64,000 nucleotides of DNA from Coniferiporia sulphurascens. Lineage: Eukaryota; Basidiomycota; Agaricomycetes; Hymenochaetales; Hymenochaetaceae. The notes below the pieces were generated by a model. That model did not search any database. It had not been told where the DNA came from and saw nothing but the letters and a program-made list of their open reading frames with translations. Positions 45,660 through 58,355 of the stretch are shown here, in pieces; the first letter of the stretch is position 1; the number at the start of each line of letters is the position of its first letter. The stretch lies in NCBI GenBank assembly GCA_002794785.1, contig NBBA01000002.1, forward strand, positions 1,550,001-1,614,000. Reading direction: 5' to 3'. The position numbers were made by a program, and so were the translations under genes.

Positions 45660-47718
45660 ATGTTGAACCCAGGCGATTACAGGAATACTCTCCATTGGAC
45701 AACCCGAACCAACCCCCCACCCGCCCCACCAGCCAACACCGATCCCGACTGGGTTGCCAGGATGGCCGCCAACTGGGCCTCTGTGGGCGCCGCTGCTGCC
45801 GCGAGGCACGGTTCTGCCACCCCCACCACCCCCACCGCAAACCCCCCCCAGGACCCAACATCCTCACCAGACATCCTAGCCCCCTCCCCAGCCATTGGCG
45901 ACTCCCAACTGATTTCAGCCTATGACTTCACTGCCCAAGTGCGAGCAGAATTCAGGACAGCATCCCGAGTCGGCTCCCCAGCCGCATCGGTAGGGTCGAT
46001 CCATGGTTCCATCGAAACCAGTGAGACAGCCCCAGGAATGGCGGTTGACCCCCATACCCCTCCGCAACAGGTGGGAGGCGCAAGCCTCGGGCAGAAACGC
46101 TCCTCGGCTGCCATGTTGCCTCTCACACCGAGAGGACCCCCAGCCCAACAGCAACATGAACAGCATACTGCAGGGTTCATGTACTCCCTCACCCGAGCCC
46201 TGGACAACTTCGACCAGCAAACCAGGGACGCCACCACTGAAACGATCGACATCAAGGCCGCACAGTTCGTGGGAGACCTCCTATGGAACATCCAACAAAT
46301 GCTGGTCAACATAGAGCAAGACAGGACATACCCACAAAACATCATCTACTGCAACGCGGTGATGGCCTACAACTTCACGAGGGAGGGGGCAGTTATCGCT
46401 CTCCCGGCACCCTTCGCCCCAGCCCCCCCCCACAGAGGACCCCGGCTGCAACTGGGACCTCGAACACCACCCCCATGTCCCCAGAAATGAAGGCGCTGAC
46501 TGAAGCAGTCAAGCGTCTGACTACTGATGTGGCTTCTATTTCCCGTCAGATGGCTTCCATCAATTCTAGGCCCGCCCCCCAACAACAACAACAACAACAA
46601 CAACAGCCCGCTCCCCAGGCAGCCCCCCAGGCAGCCCCCACCTCCTATGCGCAAGTTGCCGCAGCAGCAGCACCCCCAACAACCACTAACCCAACCCCAG
46701 TGGCCCCAGCCACAGCATGGTCATCAACCCAACGCAGAAGAAGAAGAAGAAGTGCCAGCGAAAGGTGCCCCCGCCCCCCACCATGTATGCCAAGGACCCA
46801 ACCTTGGTTCTAACCCCAACAGTCGGCATATGGGCCGAAAACCAGAAGTCAGCAATGGCCCTGACAAAAACATCCCATGAGTTTTTCGCCTCCCTCCCCA
46901 CAGCAGACCAAGTCCCGGTCCTTTCCTCCTCCTACAACGTAAAGGGGAATATTGTGACCATGTTTGTGGCGTGCCCATCCTCGGCTAACCCAACCATGGA
47001 AACGATCATTGATCGCCACTCTGCAGCATTCGCCTCCCATATGCGCACTGAGTGCATCATGGTGGGGATTAATGTCCCAACCGCCTTCTCCCTAACCCCC
47101 TCCAGAGTCCGCCCCCAGTCCGCACTGCGCATCTCCATGGTGCCCTGCAAGGACTTCTTGTTTGGCCAGAACAGACACACCATCACCGAGAAGGCCCTCA
47201 TGGCTGAAATCCGGCACAACCCGGCACTCCGTAACCTCGACTTCGTAGTCACCCCCCACTTCACTGCCACTGAGGATCACCTGCTGACACTCAACAGGTG
47301 CCCAGTGGTCTTCTCCTTCATCGACACTGACGGATCCATCCGCAAGCGTCTCCTCAAGAGGCCACACATCTGGATGTTTGGATCCGCCCTCCAGCTCTCG
47401 GTCCTGCCAGTTCGCCCCACCCTCACCCAATGTGAGCAGTGCCAGGGCCTTGGCCACGGAACCAAGGGCTGCCGAGCCCAACCCCGCTGCACTGACTGTG
47501 TGGGTGCCCACCTGACCCACAACCATCGCAAATCGTGCGCCCACTGCGCAACCAACGCAGTGCCCGAAGGCGACACATGCCCCCACCCCTGTCTGTGCAA
47601 CAACTGCAAGGGCGACCACCCTGCCACCCTGCCGGCCTGCCCCAAGAAGAGGCGCTACTGCCAAATTGAAGAGGCCCTCGCCGCCAACCCCCTCAACGAT
47701 CAGATGGAGGAAATATGA
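45660..47718 (+). pseudogene. ORF1 (gag-like), family A
   Basis: ATG at 45660 (MLNPGDYRN; sisters read MSNP). Open to 46490, where a 1 nt shortening of the C-run in the proline hinge shifts frame. A second 1 nt loss near 46715 shifts again, and the last 333 codons (46717-47718) are open through KKKKKCQRKV, YAKDPTLVL and the zinc knuckles (CEQCQGLGHGTKGC near 47430). The stop overlaps the ORF2 ATG (47715-47718). Confidence 0.82.
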
Positions 47719-50700
47719 TAGAGATGCTCTCTATCTTGCAGTGGAATGCCGCCCACTCACTAGCAGCAATAAATTCCCTCATTCCTGTCCTTACAACTGA
47801 CCCTTACCCCCCGCACCTAATTCTTATTCAGGAACCCCCCTGGTATCAAATAGGATTGCAACCCTCACTCAACGACCCAGCCGGCTCCCTGGTATTCAAC
47901 GTCCCAACCATCCCGGGCTACATACCCATTCTACCACCAGAGGTCTGCCCTCGAGTAGTAACATATGTAGCCCGGGCCCTCCCCCCTACCTCATGGTTGA
48001 TCCTCGGTGCCGCCTCACATGGCACAGATGTACTGACAGTGGAGATATGAACCCAACTCACCCTCCGGGTGTGCAACTACTACAGCATGCACCCCCTGGA
48101 CTGCAAGCACGCCCTCCCCCAGTACCCAGGTGAATCATTCCTTCTCTCACTCCCCTTGGTGCTAGCCACCACCCTACTCGTGGCAGGCGACTTCAACCAT
48201 CGCCACCACATGTGGTCCGAACTCCCAGCCACACGGCGAGACGACTTGGGGGCGCAACCCCTTGATAACTTTTTCTGTGGGCATGGCCTGGCGCCTGCCC
48301 ACCTTCCTGACTCTGACTCGAGGCCCGATGGCAATCGCTGTCAGTGCCCCATTGACATGATCTGGGCCCCACCCACGGTTAACCCCGACTCTATCCTAGA
48401 TTCGGCTACCTCCGACCCCTCACCACTGTCCGACCACGCCATCCTGCGCTGGTCTCTGCCGTCTCGGCCCCCCCTCCTGTCCTAAAGACGCGCCAGCTGC
48501 TACCAGCCAACAAGGAGAAATGGACCGACATCACCTTCCCCCTCCTCAAAGAAGCCTTCCGACTCCCAGGGCTCGACACCCATGCCCTGAACATCAAAGC
48601 AAAGGCGGTTATCGACTCTATGGTCGCCGCACTCCAACCGTTCACCCACCTCACAAAACCATCAAAAACGGAAGTCCCATGGTGGTCACCCCACTGCAAG
48701 ACCCTCTTATCTGCAATTACGATGGCCACCACCCCACTACAGTGTGCATCAGCCCGGCGTGCCTTCAAAAGGGGTGTTAGGACTGCCAAACGACAGTTCT
48801 ATGCCGACCAGGCAGCAGAAGCAGATGCCTCCAACATCTGGAACTGGGCCAAACGAGGCTTAGGCAACTGACCCACCCCCATCCCCTCGCTCAGATGATG
48901 AGACGGATCCTTCACCCAGATGGACACTGAGAAAGGTGAGCTTTTCCAAGAGACCTTCTTTATGCCCCCCCCACCCCAGGCAGTGACCGACATCCCGCTA
49001 CCCCCTAACCAACCAGCTGCCCTGCCCATACTCCTATCGGAGCTCACGGGGGCACTGGCCGATACATCCAACCTGTCGGCTCCAGGCCTCTTGGGAATAG
49101 GTTACTGCCCCCTGAAATGGGTGGTGGACGCCTACCCCGAAGAGATACTCGCGCTTTTCAATGACTGCCTGCGCCTGGGTCATCACCCGGAGTGCTGGCG
49201 GGCAGCAAAAGTCGTGATGCTCAGGAAGCTGAACAAGAAGGACCCATTCTCGCTGCATTCGTACCGGCCCATCACCCTCGAGGGGACCTTAGGGAAACTC
49301 CTCGAAAAAGTAATTGCTAACCGGCTCCAGTTCCTTGCTAACACGTGGGACTGGCTCCCACCCAACCAGTATGGGGGGTGCCAAGGCCATTCGGTCTATG
49401 ACGCCACCCAACACCTCCTACAAATTGTGGAGCATGCCCACTCAGAGGGCCTTGTCTGCTCAGTCTTAGCGGTCGACATTCAGGGCTTCTTCGACTCGGT
49501 ACACCCCCACCTCCTCCACCAACAATTGTTGGATCTTGGTTGCACCTTGGACATGGCCAGCTGGTGCCTATCCTTCATGACAGACCGGCAGGTAGCAGTC
49601 TCCTTCGACGGCACCACCCTCCCCACCACCCCCAAACCCGACTTCGGCACCCCACAGGGATCACCCGTCTCCCCCATCCTATCAATGATCTTTGTGGGGG
49701 TGGTCCTCCAGCGATTTCACCAAGCCGGCACCACAGCCCTGGCATATGTTGACAACCACTTACTTATATGTGTAGGTCCCTCCATGGCATCCAACTGCCA
49801 CGCACTCACCTGCGCATACCAACAACTCGACACCCTCTTCGGCACCATCGGTCTCAGCATTGAAGCCGCCAAGATGGAATGCCTCCACTTCCACCCCCCC
49901 TGGTGATGAACTGGCCACGAAGGCTGGGACACAGCCAGGGTTCAGGTCGACCCCAACACCCTGATTTGCCCCTCAATCCCCCTCCGGTGGTTGGGGATAT
50001 GGTGGGACCCAGGCCTCTCCTTTAAGCCCCATGTTGAGCGCATGCGCTCCAAGGGACTTTCCACCCTCGCCACCCTCCGCATTTTAGGCAACACACAACG
50101 CAGTATTTCGGCCCTCCTCCTCCACTACCTATATACCTCCTGCATCCGCTCTGTGCTCGCATGGGGAGCACCAGTATGGTACCATGGCTGCTGCCAAAAA
50201 ACCTTAGTAAACCGACTACAGACTGTGCAAAACACGGCTTGCAGATGGATTTTAGGCGTCTTCAAAGGCACCTCCCCCCATTCCACTAATTTTCTTTGCT
50301 CTGTTCCCCCTCTCTCTTTCTATTTCAAATATATAAAGACAACCCACTCCCTGTGCCTATGGCGCACCCCCCACTCTATTGGCCAAAAACTTTTTAAAAA
50401 CGTAGCTAATAGACCTTTTTCCCTTTCTTTGCAGGTCCGAGCCCCCCAGGTTCAACAGGTCCCAGCATACATGCATCCCCCATGGACGGACCCTCTGGCC
50501 TTCACAAAGGGCCATGTCCGTTTCACCACCCCCATCACCCCAGTTAGCACCGACACCCGGAAGTCATTCGTGGCCGCTGTGCGCCAACTAGGCCTCACCC
50601 CCCACGTACAGGTCTTCACAGACGGCTCCCGCATGGACAATAAGTCGGGCTCGGCCATCTGTGCCATGCTTGGCCACACCTGACTCCGGTCACGATGACT

Positions 50701-51712
50701 GGAATCCCCCACCTGCGCCACAACCATGGACACTGAGGAATTTTCTCTCGCCACAGCCCCGGGCTGGGTTGCACACCGCCTCCCGGCTCAACTGCACGTT
50801 GCATTGGATATCTTCTTTCTGTCCGATTCGCTGACCGCTCTCCACCTTTTCCACACCTGGGCCGCCGCCCCTGGTGCCCACCTCCTTCACATTTGGAAAG
50901 TGGGTGTGGAGACTCTGCTGGATTTGTACCCCCAGCTCACCATCCATTTTGTATGGTGCCCTGGACACTCGGACATCCCTGGAAATGAATGGGCTGACAT
51001 GGAGGCAAAACTGGCAACTGAGCTCCCCCCATCTGATCTTAAACCTTCCACCTCCACACTAAAAGAGGTCGCTGTCTGCACCCTCATGGAACAATGGACA
51101 CTCTCACTAGCCCGCCCCCTCGCCTCGTCTGCCGACAAATACTTGGCGGTCCATGGCCTACCATCACGCCGACCCCAAAAGCTCCTCATGCACTCAGTCG
51201 ACCACCCACACAATGAGCTATCCGCAGTCGCACAGGTCCTCTGCCGTGCCGGTCCCTATGGGGGATACTGGCTGAGCTTCGACTCAGCCTACCGCTGCAG
51301 GCATGGCCTGATTTCGCATTGCAGATGGCACAACCACCCCCCATGGCCTGTGCAGTCGACCGCCCACATCCTTGGCGGCTGCAGTACCTTCCACTCGTGG
51401 ATATGGTGTGTGTGGCCACCTCGGGACCCTCTCCCAGTCCACCACTCAGAGTGGGCTGACAAAAACTGCCTTCCGGTTTTGTGCCACTGGCTAAAGCTGA
51501 CGGGACATCTTAACCGCCTTTCCGACCATACCACAGGCGCCATCCGGCTGGCATTTGCTGCGATGGACCTTGACGGCCACCCTACCGACGAGGATATGGA
51601 CCTGGACCTCCTAAGGGAATACATGTGTCGTATGCTCGGATCCCAAACTCGGGACTCAGACCCAGCCCTTTTGGAGCTGTCAGGTACACTCCCCCCTTTT
51701 CCATCTGACTAA
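47715..51712 (+). pseudogene. ORF2 (endonuclease-RT-RNase H), family A
   Basis: Starts MIEMLSILQWN. Endonuclease motifs IQEPPW, GDFNHRHHMW and LSDHAILRWS are present. TGA at 48048 and a 1 nt loss near 48475 break the region. From 48872 to 51712 one frame continues with clustered TGA stops (48890s, 49902-49906, 50680-50697). The catalytic motif reads YVDN near 49748. RNase H reads FTDGSRMDN and GHSDIPGNEWAD. The adjacent TGA pairs correspond to CGA CGA in the copy at 37905. Confidence 0.85.
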
Positions 51713-52047
51713 TGCCTGCCTTTCGAATTCCCTGTGATATGTCTCGGCCGGCACTCTCGCCCTCCCTTTCCATTTCTAAGCTCCTTATCTTAACCTGCCC
51801 TCACCAGCTTGGTTTGTTTGTAGCGATATGTATCCCTCCCTCTCAGATTGTTTCTTACTAAATAGGGGCTCTCCACACTTCGGCACCCCTCAGGGAGCAG
51901 AGCCCCTGCCCAGTTTTGTGTGATGCACAATGATGGGCACCTCCATTGTTATGTAGTTAGGGCCCCCCCTTCGGGGGGGCGGCTTGTAATTATGTAATAC
52001 TGAAGGAATAATAAAAAATAAAAAATAATAAAAAATAATAATAAAAA

Positions 52048-53919
52048 GGTCTCAACATCGAGGCCGCCAAAACGGAGTGCCTACACTTCCACCCACCCCG
52101 ACAACACTCAGCCGCCTATACCGACTGGGACACCACCAGAGTCTGGGTCGCCCCCACCATGCTCATCCGACCCTCTATCCCACTTCACTGGCTGGGAATA
52201 TGGTGGGACCCTGCCCTCATGTTCAAGGCCCATGTGGAGCGCATGCACTCCAAAGGCCTCTCCACTCTCGCTGCCCTCCGCATTCTCGGCAACACTGAAC
52301 ATGGAATCTCGGCCCTCCTCCTCCATCGACTTTACACTGCCTGCATCTGCTCTGTCCTCACATGGGGTGCGCCAGTCTGGTATCACGGCCGACACCAGAA
52401 AACACTAGTAAGCCGCCTGCAGGCCATACAAAATATGGCATGCAGATGGATTCTTGGCGTCTACAAGGGCACCTCTCCCTTCTCTACAAATTTTCTTTGT
52501 TCCCTCCCCCCTCTTTCATATTATTTTGAATATGCTAAAACCCTTCACTCTCTGCGCCTCTGGTGCACCCCACATTCAATTGGTAGAAAACGATATTATA
52601 AAACCATAACTAACTGTCCCTTTTCCACTTCTCTGCAGGTCCGGGTCCCCCGGGTTCAGCCGGTCCCTGCATACACTCATCCCCCATGGACGGATCCTCT
52701 GGCATTTACAAATGGAAGAGTCTTGTTTGCCACTCCTATCACTCCAGTCAGCGAGGACACCCACAAGGAATTTGTGGGCACCACGTGCTCCCTGAGCACC
52801 CTCCCCCACCTACAGGTTTTCACCAATGGCTCACGCATTGGCTTGAAGTCTGGATCAGCAGTCTGCACCATGGAAGGCCTCACCCGCCTCAAGTCTCACT
52901 GACTTGCCTCCCCCACCTGTGCAACAGCTACGGATGCAGAAATCTTTTCCCTCACCTCCACACCAAGCTGGGCCACACACCACCTACAGGAGCACCTGCC
53001 TGTCGCATCCGACATCTTTTTCCTGTTGGATTTGCTGACGGCACTCCACCTAATCCGAACATGGGCACCGGTTCCAGGCACGCACCTCCTTCACCAATGG
53101 AAGGCAGGGGTCCAGACTCTATTGGACTCATACCTGGATCTCTCCGTTCATTTCGTCTGGTGCCCGGGCCACTCCGACATCCCAGGGAATGAATGGGCGG
53201 ACCACGAGGCAAAGTTCACAATGAACCTACCCCTGTCTCCCCTTGCACCCTCCACCTCCGCTCTGAAAGAGGTCGCCGTCAAAACCCTCATGGAACGATG
53301 GTCACTCTCTCTTGCCCGTCCCCTGGCCTCGACAGCTGACAAATACCTTGCTGTCAACAGCACCCCCTCCCACCGTCCCCAAAAGCTCATTATGCAGTTG
53401 GTCGACCACCCTTGCCAGGAGCTCTCCGCAGTCACCCAGGTTCTCTGCCAGGCCGGTCCCTATGGGGGTTACTGGCTGAGCTTTGACTCAGCCTACCGAC
53501 ACAGGCATGGCCTGATCTCGCACTGCTGATGGCATAACCACCCCCCCTGGCCAGCCCAGTCGACCGCCCACGTCCTGGGTGGATGTTGCACTTTCCAACC
53601 ATGGATCCGCAAGGTCTGGCCGCCCCATGACCCACTTTTGACCCACCATGCTGAGTGGGCCGATGAAAACCACCTCCAGGTTCTGCGCTGCTGGCTTAAG
53701 CTGACAGGGCACCTTAACTGCCTTTCAGACCACACCACTGCTTCCATCCACCTGGCTTTCGCCATGATGGAATTGGAGGGGCACCTGACCAACGAAGATA
53801 TGGACTTGGACCTCCTTAGGGAATACATGAGTCATATGCTTGGACCCTGTACCAAGGACCCAGACCCGGCTCTCTTGGAGCTTTCAGGTGTGCTTCCTCC
53901 CCTTTCCTCTGATCTATGA
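52048..53919 (+). pseudogene. ORF2 RT thumb-RNase H-C-terminus, family B
   Basis: Resumes at GLNIEAAKTECLHFHPP and runs in one frame to the final stop at 53919, with TGA at 52900 and 53527. RNase H reads FTNGSRIGL (Asp to Asn), then FFLLDLLTAL and GHSDIPGNEWAD; the finger region and MELEGHLTNEDMD follow. It is nearly identical over the last 1 kb to the minus B fragment at 30394-31424. Confidence 0.8.
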
Positions 53920-54236
53920 CTGCCTTTTGGACTCTCCCGCATATGTCCTGGCCGGCGCTCTCGCCCTCCCTTTCCAATTCTAAGCTACCCCCTTTTGCCT
54001 GATGTCGTCCATTTGGCTTGGCTGTAGTGACATGTATTCCTCCCTCTTTCTGTGAAACTTACTAATAGGAGCCCTCCCCACTTTGGCTCCCCCCGGGGAG
54101 CAGGGCCCCTGCCCAGTTTCATGCGTTGTGCGATGATGGGCGCCTCTGTTGTTATATAGTTAGGGCCCCCCTTCAGGGGGGGCAGCTTGTCATTATGTAA
54201 TACTGCAGGAATAATTTAAAAATAAAAATAAAAAAA

Positions 54237-54484
54237 GCCAGCAAAGTGGGATAGAGGGTCGGATGAGTGTGGTGGGGGCAACCCAGACTCCAGCAGTGTC
54301 CCAGTCGGTATAGGTGGCTGAGCGTCGTCAGGGTGGGTGGAAGTGTAGGCACTCCGTTTTGGCAGCCTCGATGTTGAGACTGATGGTGCCAAAGTGGGCG
54401 TTGAGTTGGTGGTAGGTGTTAGACAATTGCTGGCAATTGGATGCCATGCTGGGACCGATGCACACAAGGAGGTGGTCATTGACA
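54237..54484 (-). mobile_element. LINE family B RT fragment (5' end of a truncated minus copy)
   Basis: Encodes on the minus strand VNDHLLVCIGPSMASN to SIPLCW, with a stop in the HFHPP region. It lies directly inside the right-hand duplication of the composite insertion. I take it as the truncated 5' end of the minus B element whose 3' end is at 30394. Confidence 0.75.
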
Positions 54485-54830
54485 TAACTCCCTAGACCTG
54501 AAAGCTAGTGCCATACTCAAAGCCATGACAGACGCACTTCAACCCTTCACCACAATCCAGACTCCATCAAAAACAGCAGTCCCCTGGTGGTTGTCCAACT
54601 GCCAGGATTTACTGAATGCGATTCACAGTGCCCCAACACCCACCGCAAAAGCGGCAGCAAGACGCTCCTTCAAACGAGGGGTACGCGCAGCGAAGCGGAC
54701 CTACTACTCGGAACAGGCATCAGAGGCCGACCCCTCTAACATCTGGTCGTGGGCCAAGCATGGCCTCGGCATCCGCCCAACACAAGTGCCCTTGCTTAAG
54801 CATGGGGATGGCACCTTCACCCAGTCCGAT
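54485..54830 (+). pseudogene. ORF2 linker between endonuclease and RT, family C
   Basis: Second piece of the C host copy, open throughout: SLDLKASAILKAMTDALQPF, AVPWWLSNCQDLL, RSFKRGVRAAKR, NIWSWAKHGLGIRPTQVPLL and GDGTFTQSD. It is cut at 54830 by a minus A element and resumes in frame at 57948. Confidence 0.8.
54816..54830. repeat. Target-site duplication (pair with 57948-57962)
   Basis: ttcacccagtccgat flanks the minus A insertion 54831-57947 in ORF2 of the C host copy. Confidence 0.92.
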
Positions 54831-57800
54831 TTTTTTTAATTTTTAATTATTCCTGCAGTATTACATAATTACAAGCTGCCCCCCCGAAGGGGGGGCCCTA
54901 ACTACATAACAATGGAGGCACCTGTCATTGCGCATTGCACAAAACTGGGTGGGGGCTCTGCTCCCTGAAGGGTGCCGGAGTGTGAAGAGCCCCTATTGGG
55001 ATATACAGAACCAGAGAAAAGAAGGAGGAATACATATCGCTATGAACTGGTCAAATGGATGAGGGCAGGCCAAGTAAGAAGCTTAGAAGTGGTAAGGGGA
55101 TGGTGAGAGTGCCGGCCGGGACGTATCTATAGGAATTTGAAAGGCAGGCGTCAAGACAATGGGAAAGGGGGAGTCATACCTGATAGCTCCAAAAGGGCCG
55201 GGTCCGAGTCCTGGGTTCTGGGTCCAAGCATATGATGCATGTATTCCCGTAGGAGGTCCAGGTCCATGTCTTCGTTGGTGGGGTGTCCGTCTAGGTCCAT
55301 CTTGGAAAATGCCAGCCTGATGGCGCCTGCGGCATGGTCCGAGAGGCGGTTTAGGTGCCCCGTTAGCTTAAGCCAGCAGCGCAAAACTGGGAGGTGGTGT
55401 TCGTCAGCCCACTCAGAGTGGTGGACTGGGAGAGGGTCGCAAGGTGGCCAAACACGTCGTATCCACGAGTGGAAAGTGCTACAGCCGCTGAGGATGTGGG
55501 CGGTCGACTGTGCGGGCCAGGGTGGGTGGTTGTGCCATCGGCAGTGGGAGATCAGGCCATGTCTGTGCCGGTAGGTTGAGTCGAAGCTCAACCAGTAGCC
55601 CCTGTAGGGACCGGCACGGCAGAGGACTTGCGCCACTGCGGATAGCTCACTCCGGGGGTGGTCAACTGAGTGCATGAGTAGCTTGCGGGGTTGTTGGGAT
55701 GGGAGGCCATGTACCACTAAGTACTTATCTGCAGTTGAGGCGAGTGGGTGGGCAAGCGAGAGAGTCCACCGGTCCATGAGAGTGCAGATGGCGACTTCTT
55801 TTAGTGCGGAGATGGAGGGCTTTAAGTCGGAGGGTGGGAGCTCGGTTGCCAGTTTTGCTTCCATGTCAGCCCATTCATTACCGGGGATGTCCGAGTGGCC
55901 AGGACACCACACGAAGTGAACGGTGAGCTGGGGGAACGAGTCCAGCAGGGTCTCCACTCTGGCTTTCCAGATGTGTAGGAGGTGGGTGCCAGGGGCGGTG
56001 GCCCACATACGGAAAAGGTGGAGGGCAGTCAGCAAATCAGACAGGAAGAAGACATCTGATGCGACACACAGTTGTGGGGGGAGCCAGCGCGTGACCCAGC
56101 CCGATGCCGTGGCAAGGGAGAATTCCTCGGCATCTGTGGCAGTGGCGCAGGTGGGGGACTCCAGTCGACGTGATTGGAGGTGGGTGGGGCCTAGCATTGT
56201 GCAGATGGAGGAGCCTGACTTGTCGTCGATGCATGATCCATCTGTGAAAACTTGGACGTGGGGGGTGGAGCCCAAGGCTTGGGTGGCGCACACAAATTGT
56301 TTGTGGGTGTTGGCGCTGACCGGAGTGGCTGGGGTAGTGAAATGGACTTGGCCATTGGTGAAGGCCAGGGGATCCATCCATGGGGGATGCGTGTATGCAG
56401 GGACTTGCTGAACCCGGGGGGCTCGGACCTGCAAAGAAAGGGAAAAAGGTCTGTTAGCTACGTTTTTAAATAGTTTATGGCCAATAGAGTGGGGGGTGCG
56501 CCAGAGGCACAGAGAATGGGTAGTCTTTATATATTCAAAATAGAAAGAGAGAGGGGGAATGGAGCAGAGGAAATTAGTGGAGTGGGGGGAGGTGCCCTTA
56601 AAGACACCCAAGATCCAGCGGCAGGCCGTATTTTGTACGGTCTGCAGGCGGTTTACCAGCGTTTTTTGGTGGCAGCCATGGTACCAGACTGGTGCTCCCC
56701 AGGAGAGGACAGAGCGGACACAGGAGGTATAGAGGCGGCAAAGGAGGAGGGCCGAGATGCCGTGCTGGGTATTGCCCAGGATGCAGAGGGTGGCGAGTGT
56801 TGAGAGCCCCTTGGAGCGCATGCGCTCAACGTGGGGCTTGAAAGAGAGGCCCGGGTCCCACCATATCCCCAGCCACCGAAGTGGGATGGAGGGGCGGATC
56901 AGGGTGTTTGGGTTGACCTGTACACCAGCGGTGTCCCAGCCGTCATAGCCGGTGCATCACTGTGGGGGATGAAAGTGGAGGCACTCCATCTTTGCTGCCT
57001 CGATGTTGAGACCAATGGTGCCAAAGAGGGTGTCCAGTTGTTGGTAGGTGCGGGCAAGGGCATGGCAGTTGGATGCTACTGAGGGACCTATGCAGATTAG
57101 TAGATGGTCGTCAACATATGCCAGGGCTGTGGTGCCGGCTTGGTGAAAGCGCCAGAGGACCACTCCTGCAAATATAGTCGACAGGATGGGGGAGACCGGC
57201 GATCCTTGGGGGGTGCTGAGGTCGGGTTTTGGGGTGGTAGGGAGGGTGGTGCTGTCAAAAGCTATGGCAACCTGCCGATCTGTCATGAAAGACAAGCACC
57301 AGTTGGCCATGTTGGGGGCACAACCAAGGTCTAACAGTTGTCAGTGGAGGAGTTGGGGGTGCACTGAGTTGAAGAAGCCCTGAATGTCAACCGCAAGGGC
57401 CAAACAGACGAGGCCCTTGGAGTGGGTGCGTTCCACAATCTGTAGGAGGTGTTGGGCGGCATCATAGACCGAGTGGCCTTGACGCCCCCCATACTGATTA
57501 GGTGGCAACCAGCCCTGTGTGTTCACAAGGTACTGGAGCCAGTTAGCTATAATCTTTTCAAGGAGTTTCCCTAGGGTCTCCTCAAGGGTTATGGGCCGAT
57601 ATGAGCATGGCAAGAAGGGGTCTTTCTTGTTAGGCTTCCGAAGCATCACCACTTTTGCCGCCCACCAGCACTCAGGGTGGTGCCCTTGGCGCAGACAGTC
57701 GTTGAAAAGTGAGAGAATCTCGTCGGGGTAGGCTTCGACCACCCATTTCAGGGGTCAGTAACCTATTCCCGAGAGGCCCGGAGCTGACAAGTTAGAGGTG

Positions 57801-57947
57801 TTGGACAGTGCCCCCATAAGCTCCGCTAGGAGTAGGGGTGGGGCAGCTGGGTGGGGTGGTGGCGGCAGAGTGTTGGCTGCTTCCAGGGGTGGGGGGGGCA
57901 TAAAGAAAGTTTCGTGGAAAAGCTCACCTTTTTCTGTGTCCATCTGG
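54831..57947 (-). mobile_element. LINE family A, 5'-truncated minus copy (RT to tail)
   Basis: 3.1 kb minus A copy truncated at the start of the RT region (MDTEKGELFHETFF), with 3' UTR and T-run at 54831. A perfect 15 bp duplication surrounds it. Confidence 0.92.
55151..57947 (-). pseudogene. ORF2 RT-RNase H-C-terminus, family A
   Basis: One frame with TGA at 57757-57755, 57343-57341 and 56959-56957. The last 556 codons (56821-55151) are fully open. RT has GTPQGSP-type motif B (here STPQGSPVSPIL) and intact YVDD near 57110. RNase H has FTDGSCIDD, DAEEFSL, FLSDLLTAL and GHSDIPGNEWADMEAK. The finger reads RWHNHPPWPAQSTAHILSGC. The C-terminal part looks catalytically sound, but the element is truncated. 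Confidence 0.85.
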
Positions 57948-58355
57948 TTCACCCAGTCCGATGAGGAGAAAGGTGAGCTTTTTAGATCAACCTTCTTTCC
58001 AATGCCCCCCCCACTCCCAGCTGCAGACCTCGGCCCCCTGCCTCCCCCTACCCCAGCTGCACCACCATTACTCTTCTCTGAGCTCACAGGCGCACTGGCC
58101 GATACCTCCAACTTGTTGGCTCCAGGCCCTTCAGGGATCGGGTATCGCCCCCTGAAATGGGTGGTCGACGCCTATCCTGACAAGGTACTTGTGCTTTTCA
58201 ATGACTGCCTGCAACTGGGTCACCACCCAGCCTGCTGGTGGATGGCAAAAGTCGTAATGCTACAGAAGCCAAACAAGAAGGACCCATTCTCCCCCCACTC
58301 CTACCGCCCCATCACTCTTGAGGAAACCCTGGGCAAGCTACTCGAAAAAATGATC
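57948..58355 (+). pseudogene. ORF2 RT N-terminal piece, family C
   Basis: Third piece of the C host copy: FTQSDEEKGELFRSTFF, LSELTGAL-type linker, RPLKWVVDAYPD, VVMLQKPNKKDPFSPHSYRP and LEETLGKLLEKMI. Open throughout. Cut by a minus C element at about 58355 and resumed at 61531. Confidence 0.8.
58344..58355. repeat. Target-site duplication, imperfect (pair with 61531-61545)
   Basis: gaaaaaatgatc at the left and gaaaaaaaaaagatc at the right of the minus C insertion. The A-run length differs, probably by later slippage. Confidence 0.7.

Larger units (their letters stand above)
45602..52047 (+). mobile_element. LINE family A, full-length plus copy
   Basis: Uninterrupted 6.4 kb element from the conserved leader to an A-rich tail mixed with aat units (52006-52047). 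It lies in a plus B copy without a target-site duplication and with a target deletion of about 0.45 kb. Confidence 0.92.
44010..54236 (+). mobile_element. LINE family B, 5'-truncated plus copy, split by a full-length A copy
   Basis: Pieces 44010-45601 and 52048-54236. It begins in the endonuclease (IILIQEPPW) and ends in an A-rich tail. A full-length A element sits at 45602-52047, and about 453 bp of the B element (the stretch matching 22411-22863 of the intact B copy) is missing at that point. Confidence 0.87.
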
